From Lingula anatina (lineage: Eukaryota > Brachiopoda > Lingulata > Lingulida > Lingulidae), in contig NW_019775906.1 in the NCBI RefSeq assembly GCF_001039355.2, forward strand, positions 146,220 to 173,251: 27,032 bases of DNA, given 5' to 3'. This document shows positions 9,116 through 20,125 of this stretch, one piece after another. Under the pieces are notes generated by a model. That model was not told where the DNA came from. It saw nothing but the letters and a program-made list of their open reading frames with translations, and did no database searches. The stretch's first letter is position 1. Every line of letters starts with the position of its first letter. Position numbers and translations under genes: made by a program.

Positions 9116-9119
9116 TTTT
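9075..9119. repeat. (TTTA)n microsatellite, third of three
   Basis: A 45-bp TTTA tract in intron 2. Confidence 0.95.
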
Positions 9120-9383
9120 ACATTTATAGCTGTGAAAATTTGCATACATGTTATATAACATAAGTAGGTGGAAGCACAACTGAAAAAGATTGAAAAAATA
9201 TCTGAATGAAAGAGAGAAATGAGATGAATAAATCATTATACTGAATCACCTGAGCCTTACAAAGCTTCAACCTTTTGGCGAATTTATTAAAAGACAATTA
9301 TCAACATTAATAGATCATTAACATCAGCAAATTAAACACTCATAGCAGAGATGTTGATACCACTGATTTTTTTCCCTTGTTGT

Positions 9384-9860
9384 TTTATCCAGAAATATGA
9401 ATTATCATCCTGTGGAAGACCCCACCTGTCATAGTTAGTACACACCGTCTGGACTGTGCTATGGTCTGCTTAGTGGCAGGTCACTCTTGATAAATCTCAA
9501 GCCTAATAACAAGAGAAGTTATTTCATGATCCGCTGCCTCCCTAAATGAGATAACAATTTCATAATTAAGAATAAAAAAAGGAGTCTAGCTCCACCCGTC
9601 AGTCTTGATTAGCCGTCTTTAATTACGGACGGGATCGTGTTTCTTTTTAATGACAGAATAAATTCCGCTTTGAAAAAATCTGGGAATTTGGTTAAGGGGC
9701 AGAGGTGTGCCGGGAGGGCTAGGTGTCCAAAGCCATTAAAGTCAACAGATAATTGGCCAGGCAGAGTTTAAGACCCAGTGTTCTTTGAAGGTCTGGGTAA
9801 TCAGTTTCTGACTGTAATGTGCTGACATCTGGTGACAGACTTGGAGTGGATTGTCTGGGA
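9384..9860. promoter_or_regulatory. Candidate intronic regulatory segment
   Basis: This stretch is free of simple repeats and more complex in composition than its surroundings. It has several transcription-factor-like words: CACCTG (9423-9428), TAATTA at 9563-9568 and 9620-9625, GATAAC, and an imperfect hairpin CCCGTC (9595-9600) with GACGGG (9628-9633) enclosing one TAATTA. Such short words are common by chance; conservation is unknown. Confidence 0.2.
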
Positions 9861-10537
9861 AATTGGTGGAGTTTTCTGAATTCAGAATAGTAGCAATGGG
9901 CTAAATCTGAATTCTACTTTGCACCTTAGTTGGCATTGAGAATTAAGCAAATAAATCACTGGAGCATAAAAAGGCTGAGAAAGTATTAAGCTGTAAAGGC
10001 TTGTATCTTGAAATGCTTGTACCTTTTTATAAAACAAAAGAGAATAGAGAAAATAATTAAAAATAAGAGCAGTATTACTTAATGTGAGTTCTTTTTGTGA
10101 GTGAATGTAGCACATAAACTGGAGATGCTTAATGAGGAACAGTAAAAGTATGCTGTTCAAGTTCCTCAGAATTCATCCATCTGGAAAATAACCTGTAATT
10201 AGACATTTCTGAGAGAGCATCTGCTCTTTACCTTTTTTTAAAAAGAAATACGATGCATGGCTCTCTCTCATAGAGTATACACAAGTAGTATGAAAGAAAT
10301 TGGTTAAAATGGGTCTCTAGTGGTTGATTTTTTTCAGAGACAAGGTGTTACTGGGAAGCCAGTAGCACTGGTACCCTGTGTTTCAGAGTACTGAAGAGAC
10401 TGTTGCCATACACTCTGTCATATTTATCATTGCTTTGATATTCAGGGTACAAATTGAATAGCATCTCTTGGAGATTCCTATAGAATTTTAATTTAGTTTG
10501 TAGTTTTTTGAAAGATTGTCTGCCATCCTGGGAAGCC

Positions 10538-10540
<3 letters not shown>

Positions 10541-10589
<49 letters not shown>

Positions 10590-10662
10590 CCTTGAAGGTA
10601 TTCTCCCCCTCCCTCCCCTCCTTTCCCCCCTCTCTCTNNNNNNNNNNNNNNNNNNNNNNNNN

Positions 10663-10739
<77 letters not shown>
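10541..10739. repeat. Long (CT)n tract containing a 25-N assembly gap
   Basis: CT repeats at 10541-10586 and 10663-10739 frame a C/T-rich spacer and 25 Ns at 10638-10662. The gap is of fixed size and probably marks collapsed or unresolved repeat length. The open frames across it are artefacts. Confidence 0.96.
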
Positions 10740-10741
<2 letters not shown>

Positions 10742-11562
10742 GGTTTCTCCCAGCTTTCTTCCGCTTTTGCCCCAGCTACAGCTGTTCTGTATGTTGGGAA
10801 ACCTGACATAACTGCCAAAAGGAACATGAAATTGTATGTCTGGGATTTCACTTGGACTCTGAGTCTCTGACATGGAGAATCGATGATCCATGATTTCTCA
10901 ACCCAAGGCGCCTATAACCATGCTACAGCCCTGTATACTGAAGGCTGGCATTTTCAGAGTCATGTCACTTTGAATGTGTATATTGCATTAAATGTGTGTG
11001 CCTGCTTGCATGCATGCATGAAAGGGGTGCTTGGGAATGTATATGTAGAGTATCCTCTTTTTTAAAATTTCATTTTTTGCAATATTTGATTTTTACTAAA
11101 ATAGGTTCAAATTTTACAACCCTCATACCCATTAAGTACTTGAATTACCTAACTCGTACATTGTGGAACATTGTGACTCTCCTCTCAACTAGAATTCACA
11201 CACACAAACGAGCACATAAAGTACACTTTTTCAATATTGATAAACATTGATAAACCATTTGTAACACTTGGATTTCGCACCCTCATGTTAATAGGCTCAC
11301 TGTGATGAATATCCCCAATCTAAGCCTGCTAATACTGGGAAATGTTTGAGGTAACTTGTAACGCACATGTAGCAGACCAGGTGCTAAGTGGTCCATTTTG
11401 GTAAATATTTACGCGGGTAATTAATTGCTGTCAGACCCATGTTTTATCAAGGTTATAATTTTGTCTTTCACCCCAGAATCACCCTGAGTATCTGAGAGCC
11501 AATATGGCTGTCCTGCTGTCCAGGCTCTGTATGTACAATGTGTGCAGGGATGGATCATTTAC

Positions 11563-11682
11563 GTGGGTCACAATAATTAGGGTTCTGTGGGTCACAATAA
11601 TTAGGGTTCTGTGGGTCACAAATATTAGGGTTCTGTGGGTCACAATAATTAGGGTTCTGTGGGTCACAATAATTAGGGTTCT
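11563..11682 (+). repeat. Minisatellite, five 24-bp units each containing TTAGGG
   Basis: Five head-to-tail units, starting gtgggtcacaataattaggg and ending ttct. Units 1, 2, 4 and 5 are identical; unit 3 has aaatatt in place of aataatt. The period is divisible by three, so both strands stay open as an eight-residue repeat; this is a by-product and not a protein. Confidence 0.96.
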
Positions 11683-11768
11683 CCATGCACGTGTGTGTAC
11701 ACACTCATGCAATGCACATGTGTAGGCAGTCTCTATCTCCCTCTGTCTCTCTCTCTCTCTCTCTCTAA

Positions 11769-11913
11769 TTATCTGTCACTTTTATCTTAAAAGATACACG
11801 GATGGTATGGAAAATAATACTGACGTTTCCACATGTCCTTTAAGTGTGCTCTCTCTCTCCGTTTCTCTCTCTGTCTCTCTCTCTGTCTCTCTCACACACA
11901 CACACACACACAC
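11769..11913 (+). repeat. Dispersed repeat with embedded CT/CA tract, copy 2
   Basis: It aligns with 667-808 through attatc, agatacac, ggtatggaaaataat, a tccttt block and gtgctctct, then passes into an interrupted CT tract (about 11850-11892) and CA tract (11893-11913). Another CT tract (11724-11766) precedes it directly. Confidence 0.7.
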
Positions 11914-12980
11914 TAAGAACCATGGTCCCCAGGGTGTGTGTCCCTTGTGTTGGACCTCCTAATGTATCAGGGTGTGTTTGTGAACATAACAGTCAGTCAC
12001 CTGTGTAGGTGGCACAGACTGGTTTAGTCTGGTAAGAGAGAGCTTTAGTCAGATTGCTTTTTGATGCCCTGGCTGATTGTTGAACATGAAGTCCAACTTA
12101 GCCAGCTAGAGCTTTGTTACAAGATTTTAGTAAAAAAAATTACTATTGATTTTTTTTTTTTCGTGAAATGGGGACCTGCTTTTATTAGACAATTAAAAAA
12201 GAAACCTGTGTAATTATACTTTTTTTAAGCAGAAATGTTCGTTAGCTTGGTAGTTGAATATTAATCAGCATTTTTAAACACTAACTGGAAAAAAATTCCA
12301 GCTTATGTTAAATAATTAGGATTTATATACTTTTTTTTTTTTTTTTTTTTGTCTTTTGCTTATGTACATGTTAATGACAGGATATAGGAAGAGGTGGCTT
12401 AGATTAATTTACTTATTTATTTTTATGTGAACAAATTAATGTCATAACCCATAAGTTTTTCAATCAGTTATTTTTCTCTAACTGAACTGCACTTACAAAG
12501 TATTACATGTGTAAGCTTAGAGCTTGAATATTTGTATTGTATCTATAGATATGATGATTCTTGATAATAGTTCACAGTTGAAGATAGAAATGTTTGCCAA
12601 AACGTTAAGCTGAGATAAGAATGAATGCATGTTAGCTTGAGGCCAGAATTTAATTTTTAAAAAGTTACTATTAATATATTTGAAAAGTCAAACAGAGGCA
12701 CCACATAACTAAAAATAATTGAAAACTTTTGACAAGAAATTTTAAAGTATTTGGAAACTTGTGCATATACCACATAACAATAAATACTTGTAAGTTTTTG
12801 ACTCAAATTAATATTTTTATTTTCAAAACTCACACATCCCTACCACACATACTTATAACAAATGACCCCACCTTCAATAATTGTCAACCTCGCTCAAGTA
12901 TCCATCTCAGTATTTTAACAATTTACCGCGCCGCTCGGTTATCAAGGTGTTATTGCTCGAGCATCACAGGGTGACTCCCG

Positions 12981-13055
12981 CTCTCGCCACCAACACCAAC
13001 CAATTATTGAACAGAGCAAATAATTTCTTCCTATCTTCTCATATAGCAACTATAA
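12981..13055 (+). repeat. Dispersed repeat D, copy 1
   Basis: It aligns with 19394-19470 at roughly 80% identity by eye: ctctcrccrccaacaccaac, gagcaaataatttct and gcaactataa are shared. Orientation is the same. No terminal repeats recognised. Confidence 0.75.
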
Positions 13056-13792
13056 ATTATTATAAGGGTAATATTGTAGAAATCATCCGAGAAACCATGT
13101 GATAAATCTTGTTAATTAGTCATGAATAAAGGATATAGACATTACATATCAATATCAGGGCGAGTGGGGTGTCTTGAGACAGTGCCATAAGGACACTGGA
13201 TATACCCCAGGGGATTAACACCTAGTTTTCAAGTAGGCAGGTTTACACAAAAATAAATCTGGTGCGATCCTGATGCGAACCAAGTATGGTGACATTAATT
13301 TGCTTGGATGCAGTAAAACACAGTGGGTGAATAAATAAGAAAAATTTTAATATGCTCATTTCTTGTACAAAGTTATTAACTGACAACTAGATATAAAGTA
13401 GCCAAACATTTGCTCTTGTTCCGAAGCTTTGCCCGAGGTTGATTCAGTTTGTTTGGTGTAAACCCCATCTAATGACATCATAGGTGCAATGACATCATTA
13501 CTTAGGATTACAGATTGAGTCAATATTAAGTGGGAATGACGTTAAATTTTCTATGATTTTAAGTGCATCTTTATGGATGAAATGTATTTGTATCAGATTA
13601 TGCTGTTACATCACTGGGTGTTATAGGGGTATTATATTGTTCTATGGGTCAAGAGGAATTATGGCACGGAAAGTATGTATGCTGTAACAGCTGTGACTTT
13701 CTGCAGTTCATGGGAATAAGATGAGATGATTTTGTAGTCCATTGGTTGAATTTTGCATGCTTTCTTTATTTCATATCCAACCTTCTCAGATC

Positions 13793-13937
13793 TCTCTCTC
13801 TCCTCATACACACATGCACGCACACACATGCACGCACACACATGAACATATGCGCATACACGCAAACATGCATGTACACATACAAATATGCATGCACACA
13901 CATGCATGTACGCACATATAGCATGCACACACACATA
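13793..13937. repeat. Degenerate alternating purine-pyrimidine tract
   Basis: A short CT tract runs into about 130 bp of CA/TG/CG steps with repeated acacacatgcacg and catgcatgtac motifs. It is open on both strands but clearly low-complexity. Alternating purine-pyrimidine DNA of this kind can adopt Z-form. Confidence 0.9.
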
Positions 13938-15021
13938 CTTCAACCACACATTCCTCAAATGTGCTGAAGTAATTGCAACTCGCTCATTTCCTTTGTACAT
14001 CACCATTTATCAAAGATGTACACAGGATCCCCAATGGGCTGACGAGATCATAATTATTGTGTTGAATGCTTCATTTTGTGCCTAATGAAGTGAAAGGACT
14101 CCTGCTGTCAGATCTGAGGATTAGACAGACAGAGACTGATTTCTGAGGGAAATGATTTTTTTTTTATCTAAAGAGTGTTAAGATTGTCCTGTTGAAAAGT
14201 TTTTTGTTTGTTTATTGTATGTTTATTTTTGCATCTAGATATTTTATTTGGTAACTGATTTAATTACTTTTGAATTGATTCCGTTATGATGACACATTCT
14301 TTATTTATTTATTTTTATTCTATTTTTCATATTTGCATGTGCATACCTACCTTTGCGAATGCACATGCTTAACAAGTCAAAAACTGTGGGCTGTTTTTTA
14401 GTGGGTTGGAAAGGTTACCTTATTTAGTTGAGATAATAAAGATTCAGGATGATAAGTTTTTTGGTAATGAGTCATAAGGATTGCTATCCTTGCATCTGGT
14501 TGAACCAATTTGTTGTCTAATTATCTGTGTCTCTTATCGGCTGATTAACTTGACGGGACACAGGGCGTATTGTATTGAAAAACAATCTTGAGACTGGATC
14601 TTAAAATTTTGACTGACATGGCCACATGGTCTGGCATTTTTTAAACAAAAATATATTCACCAAAGATATGCATGACTCACATAATCAGCTGCTGTTCTCC
14701 TTGTCAAATCATATTTTTAAAGAAATTAGATTTAAAAAATAATTAGCTTTATATGTATCTTACTTGCGTATCTCTCTTTAATTAAATTTGGCCACTGATG
14801 AGATTTTATTGCAGTTGACATACATAGAGACATAGACTACTCTCTAGGTTTTGTCTTTTGATAAGTTTTGATATTTTTTAAGTTTTTGCAACTAACATAG
14901 TCATTTGACTTAATAAAATTGATGTTGATATGTGAATAGGGAAGATTTTTGATGGGCAATTTTTGTTTCCTCGTTTAGTACATAACGCTGAGAAAAATAA
15001 TTCTAGAACATTTGCTTTTAT

Positions 15022-15027
<6 letters not shown>

Positions 15028-15064
<37 letters not shown>
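15028..15064. repeat. (CT)n microsatellite
   Basis: A pure CT tract of 37 bp. Confidence 0.96.
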
Positions 15065-15067
<3 letters not shown>

Positions 15068-18000
15068 GAAGATCAGTGTCAGAGAAAGGTTAAAAATTAG
15101 TTCAGGTGGCTGGGGTTCAACCATCTGTAATAACCTCAGAAACTGAGCTCTTTTCTATTTTTGCACCTAATATTATGTATAATATTTGCTCTTAACTGAA
15201 TTACCCCAGTGTAGCGAATATCCCATGAGAAGGCCATATTTACACAGAGTTGACAGAAACTAACCTGGGGCAAATGTTACACAGTAGAGATATAGGAACA
15301 GAGAAATCCACAAAGCAAATACGGCACTGGAGAGATAGGGAGGGAGAACAATGGGGCGAGGCTGAACACAATGGCAGACAGGCACTATACTGCTTGTGGC
15401 GGTGACTGGGGTCTTTGATGTCATGAAGCTGTCTCTACGTGATCGTAAATCATGTGCGTTTTACGACAATGGATATTTGTGTGGAAGTTGAGGGATTCAG
15501 CTTACTTGTTGTGGAATTACTCTTGCAGTTCATTGGTTCTTTTTAGAAATTGTAGCTTTCTTCTTTTTTTAAACCCCTCCAATGTTGTGTAGTGTCAGAG
15601 GTCTGAAGTCATTTTTTACCTCCTTTTCACAGGTTTTTCACTCCTCAAGAAGCATCGGTTAACTATGCAAGACAAAAGGTCTTTGATCTGAAGAGAATGT
15701 ATTAGCTTTTTTTCTTCAATTTTGATTTGGAATTTTGTTGAAAAATTGGTGATAAATCAGATATTTAATGATATGATTAGATACTTGAAGATATTCAAAA
15801 ACAGCATTTCACTGCTCATTTATTTTAACCAGATGAATTTTTGTCTGAAACTGAACAAAGATAAATAGCACTTTTTCAGACAGGAGAATTTCACCTATAA
15901 TTTGGTAGGTATTATTGATATCTTTTTTATTTGTTAACATATTTTAGATACTTATAAAATGCCCTGCTAGACATACCTACACTGTAATTTCTAAGGCACC
16001 AAATTTTTTTGTATCAGCTCGTGTCATCACTCATTTTCTCACCTTTCTGCACATTTTATTTCCTCAGAAAAAAACCCCGTCTAGCCAGCGATAGATTGAA
16101 TTTTAATGGTGGTGAACAGTTGACAGCCTTTTGTATCTAACCAGACTGTCATTTTATTGGGTGTCTTTGAAGGAAATTGTGTCTCGTTTGGATTGAATTT
16201 TATAGCATTTGGGTGTTGCCACTAGGTGGGGCACAGGGTATCTTGTGTGGTGCATGTCGCATTCAGTTAGGAGTTTTTGTCCTCCTCTTCCATGCTCCTT
16301 AAGTTGATGATATTTGGCAGATTTATTCTTTTTTTTTTCAACAATCGACAGCAATTGAAATAGTGCCCAAGAATGAAAATTGCTCTTTTCATCGCAGAAT
16401 TTGTTTTTTTCATATGATGTACAAAATTTTTTAGTTTTGACTGAAATTGCTTTTACTTTTTTTTTTACTGAAAAAAAGTTTGCTTTCCTCCCTTTTCACA
16501 TAGATTACATGGTCCAAGTAGAAATTTTTATTTCTCGTTTCTCTTTATTTTCTTTTTCCTTTTCATTGACATCAGTTTTGTTTAAGCCTAAAACATTAAT
16601 GGTAAATGTTTTGCTTTTTACTTCCTCAAATTTTTGTAATGACTTTCATCAGGTCTAAGTAATTTTACATATTTTTCTTCTCCTGGTATTGAGGATAAAG
16701 AAGCAAGTTGGCTTCCACTTTTGCTTCTGTCTTTAAACTTCTGTTCCAGAATACCAATATTATCTCTTTGCCACTCTGATTATGGTCCTTTATTCTACAG
16801 CTAAGAATAAAGAGACTTTGATAATCTCTTTTAATTTCAGTTTACAAGTTGTCATACACTCCCTTTTTCTTACTTTTGGCCGTGGATGACTTTACCACTA
16901 CCCTACGTGACTTGTGCTTAGAAGTTTTTTAACCTCTTCCCAGGGACGTTAGACACGGACCACTTTCATGTTACTGTTTGAAGTCTCGTTTTGTCCGTTT
17001 TGTGGGTTGGTCTGGGAAATTGTTCCATCTGTGGGACACTTGAAGAAGATCTTTGGTGGTTTGGAGATGTAACAGATGAAAAAAATGTTTTTCATTTACT
17101 GGAACACTTTCAAATATTAGGCACATACCTGTAGCGGCGTCTCTAAAGGGCACCTTTGAGAAGTAAATAAGTGAAATGAACGAAGAGGGTAGTTAGTTGG
17201 AAAAAAATGAACACTGAGATGATTGTACTCTTGCCAAAATCAGGTGACCATGTGACAATGGAAAAATTCCAAGTGGAAATTTGGCATATGAAGACTGGAG
17301 TGATTTTATGCAGTGACAGACATTTAAGAAAATTTGCCTGTGAGGTATTACATAGGGATACACGATCCTAGGCTTAAAGCACTTTAAAGCTGCAAGATAA
17401 ACAAAAAGATGGCTTCTTTGAGAGAAAAAAAAAGAACAACAAATAATCACTGTTGTAATACAACCTCAGAAACCATTCAGATCTTGTTTGTTTTTTCAAC
17501 GTGTCTTATCTTATCAAACTGCAGGGTATTATTTTACCAACGAGGCATCATTTTTGGTCTTAACAGGATCTAGCCTTGTTTGTCAAGCAGGGAAAAATAA
17601 TTTACTAATGCACAATTCATGTTGGAGCTGTCGTCCCACTCCTGTGTCAGATTTATAGGCGTAGAATGTCTAAGCTCTTCCTAAATTGCTACAGGGAGGG
17701 ATTTGTAAGGTTTGGTGTCTTCAATGTGTAGCCCCACGATGCATTTTTTTCCAGAAGGAAAAATTAAAAAATAAAAAGACAGCAGCGAAATCATTGTAAA
17801 TTGGCCAAAAAAATGTGTCTTGTTCTTTATTTCCTTTTGTCAAAATCACTTATTTTTATCGACTGGCTAAAATTTCACATGTTTGTGTTTGCCTGCAGCA
17901 CAATATACAAGTTACAATGGTATATATTGTGGTGGCTGAGTACTTTCTATTGAGAAGTGGAGTCAAAATGCACAACTCGTGCTGCCAAAGGGGTAAGAAG

Positions 18001-19393
18001 GGTTCGCTAAGCATGCGTGAGATTGGTGAACAGTGTCATATCTTAAATCCCCCCAAGGTGAGATTGTACTACACCATAATGGAAGGGTTATGGGTTGAAA
18101 AACCTTTGCTGAAAGATTTTTCGCACTTAAAAAGAAAAATTACATCATGAAACTCCGCAGGAATTTAATTTGGCAAAATTGAATCTTTTCAGCCTCAAAC
18201 AAATCGTACATGTAGATTAGATCAAATACTTCACACATTGTACTCAGAGGATGGACACCAAAATGTATTCTTTGCACAGAAATTGTCTGTTTCTGAACAA
18301 ATTTTCATTTGGTATCAACAGCTGGTGAACAATAGAAGTCCCGCAATTAAAAAATCATCCGTCAGGATTGGTTGTGACAACACACCTGGTGAAAAGATGC
18401 AGCTAAAAAGGACAATCAAACCCCAATATATCTAAATATACTTTTAATAGCCCTCTGGGATTAAGCTAGCTGTCGTGGCCCTCAGGGTTATAACCTAAAA
18501 GGTATCATGATGGCGAAAAGAAGAGGATTTAGATCGATGAGATAATCGGACTGGTATCTTAATCTCCGAAAGAGCATGCAGCTTAAGATAATTCTTTCAG
18601 CTTTGTATTTTTTTTTCTGTAATTTAAGGAAAAATTGGTTTAGAATTTGTAAGTTTGGCTACAGAATAAGGGAATAATCTGCTAACAAACCTGTGGTTCA
18701 TTTAAAGGCGGGTAAATTAATGCAAAAGACACTATGGATTAAGGAGTGGGTGTCATTCTTAATAGATATATGTACACTGTACTTCTGGTTTATCCACAAA
18801 ATTTCTATTTAACAATGAAATAGCAAAGGGTCTCACAAATTTTTTTTTTTTCCTATCTGTAGCAAAATTAAACAGTTTCAGCATTTAAAAAAAAAAAAAA
18901 AAAGATTTGTCATCTCAAGATGTGCATGTAAAATAATTTAATCAAATTGTATCAGTCACCTAACCCTGCCCCCCCCCCCTCCTTTACCCACCATATCACT
19001 TACCCAGGGGGAATTTGTCTGGGCACGGACCCTTTTAACACATAACCCTTAATTCCTACAGTTAATACACAAAGTTATTATCTTAACATAGCCTCAAAAA
19101 CAAACATGTCAATACCTCTCAGATCTGAAGGCCACGATCCATGGTTCTTCTTTAATTAGAATATGGCTACTATGGCTACCCGTAGGATGTGAGATTACTG
19201 GAAACAGCAATATGATGCTTGTAATGGATCTTATAGAATGATAATTGTGATGCTTTTGTAAATACTCATTCAAGTATTAGACATGGGTTCTTTTTTCTCA
19301 ACCTCGAACAATTTTCAAAATGGGAGTTGAGCGCTCTCAACACTCTCTGGCAGATTATTGTTTCATGATTTGCATGGCGGTGCTCATAACCCA
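15065..19393. other. Intronic stretch without recognised genes
   Basis: AT-rich sequence with poly-T and poly-A runs (18840-18852, 18886-18903) and a C run near 18969. Open frames at 17815-18150 and 18238-18435 do not match any domain I recognise and lack flanking splice evidence strong enough to call. A pair of ACAATGG sites lies at 15348-15374. Confidence 0.5.
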
Positions 19394-19470
19394 CTCTCAC
19401 CGCCAACACCAACCAGTTATATTGGACCGAGCAAATAATTTCTCCTCTCCTACCATATTAGCAACTATAA
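19394..19470 (+). repeat. Dispersed repeat D, copy 2
   Basis: Partner of 12981-13055. Immediately upstream is a hairpin GGCGGTG..CACCGCC (19376-19404 approximately) that overlaps its left end and a second, GTTGAG cgct CTCAAC, near 19326; neither is present in copy 1. Confidence 0.75.
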
Positions 19471-19990
19471 GTAAAGCTTGGGTTTGTCTCCAGGAACCTC
19501 AGAAACCCAGGGTGAATACTACAGACATGATGATGACATGCACTTCACAATCCATGTGTTTAATTTGACCCGAAGCACTCTGCACTTCTTTACTGAAATA
19601 TGAATAATAAGCATAATGTTGAACACAGTCATGATTCAACAGAAATATGATTTTAATGAAAGACAGCAATGAATCAGATTTGTTAAGTATAATTTCCCCT
19701 TAAGAATGAAAATGGATTGTTTTTGATGTGTTTGATGTTAATGGGAGTAAATGGGCTGTCTTTGTCAGAAGAGGGCACCACTTACAAGATGTCTGAATGT
19801 AATCGTAAGATGTAAATTGATTTTAAAAAGTTGAAACCTTAAAATTGCTGTCTACACACCATCCTGGCTTGATATCTCTTTGACTTAAAATGGAAGCGAA
19901 CTTGCAGTCTTCTAGCCGTACTGAATTACTGGCCAGGCAATTATCAGGGTCTCAGTACGACAGACATACACACTGATCCTTTCCATTTTA

Positions 19991-19992
<2 letters not shown>

Positions 19993-20029
<37 letters not shown>

Positions 20030-20085
20030 ACACACACATGTACAAGAAAGAAAAAGAAAATGCTACACACACACGCTCGCACGCA

Positions 20086-20123
<38 letters not shown>
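19993..20123. repeat. Paired (CA)n microsatellites
   Basis: CA tracts at 19993-20027 and 20064-20123 separated by an A/G-rich spacer (agaaagaaaaagaaaa). The minus-strand Cys/Val frame is spurious. Confidence 0.95.

Positions 20124-20125
<2 letters not shown>

Noticed and set aside
10508-10870. Ser/Leu open frames spanning the N gap
   Set aside because: They result from CT repeats and unknown bases.
11479-11725. Eight-residue repeat proteins on both strands
   Set aside because: A 24-bp repeat without stops is open on both strands by construction; no start context, splice sites or domain support it.
17815-18150. 111-codon + strand frame
   Set aside because: The start is not a convincing ATG context, no domain is recognised, and length is within chance in AT-rich DNA with several hundred frames.
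18238-18435. 65-codon frame with balanced composition
   Set aside because: No recognisable domain and no strong flanking splice sites that would join it in phase between exons B and C.
19370-19410. tRNA-like anticodon arm (ctcataaccc within a GGCGGTG/CACCGCC stem)
   Set aside because: There is no acceptor stem, D arm or T arm around it; a hairpin alone does not make a tRNA or a tRNA-derived SINE.
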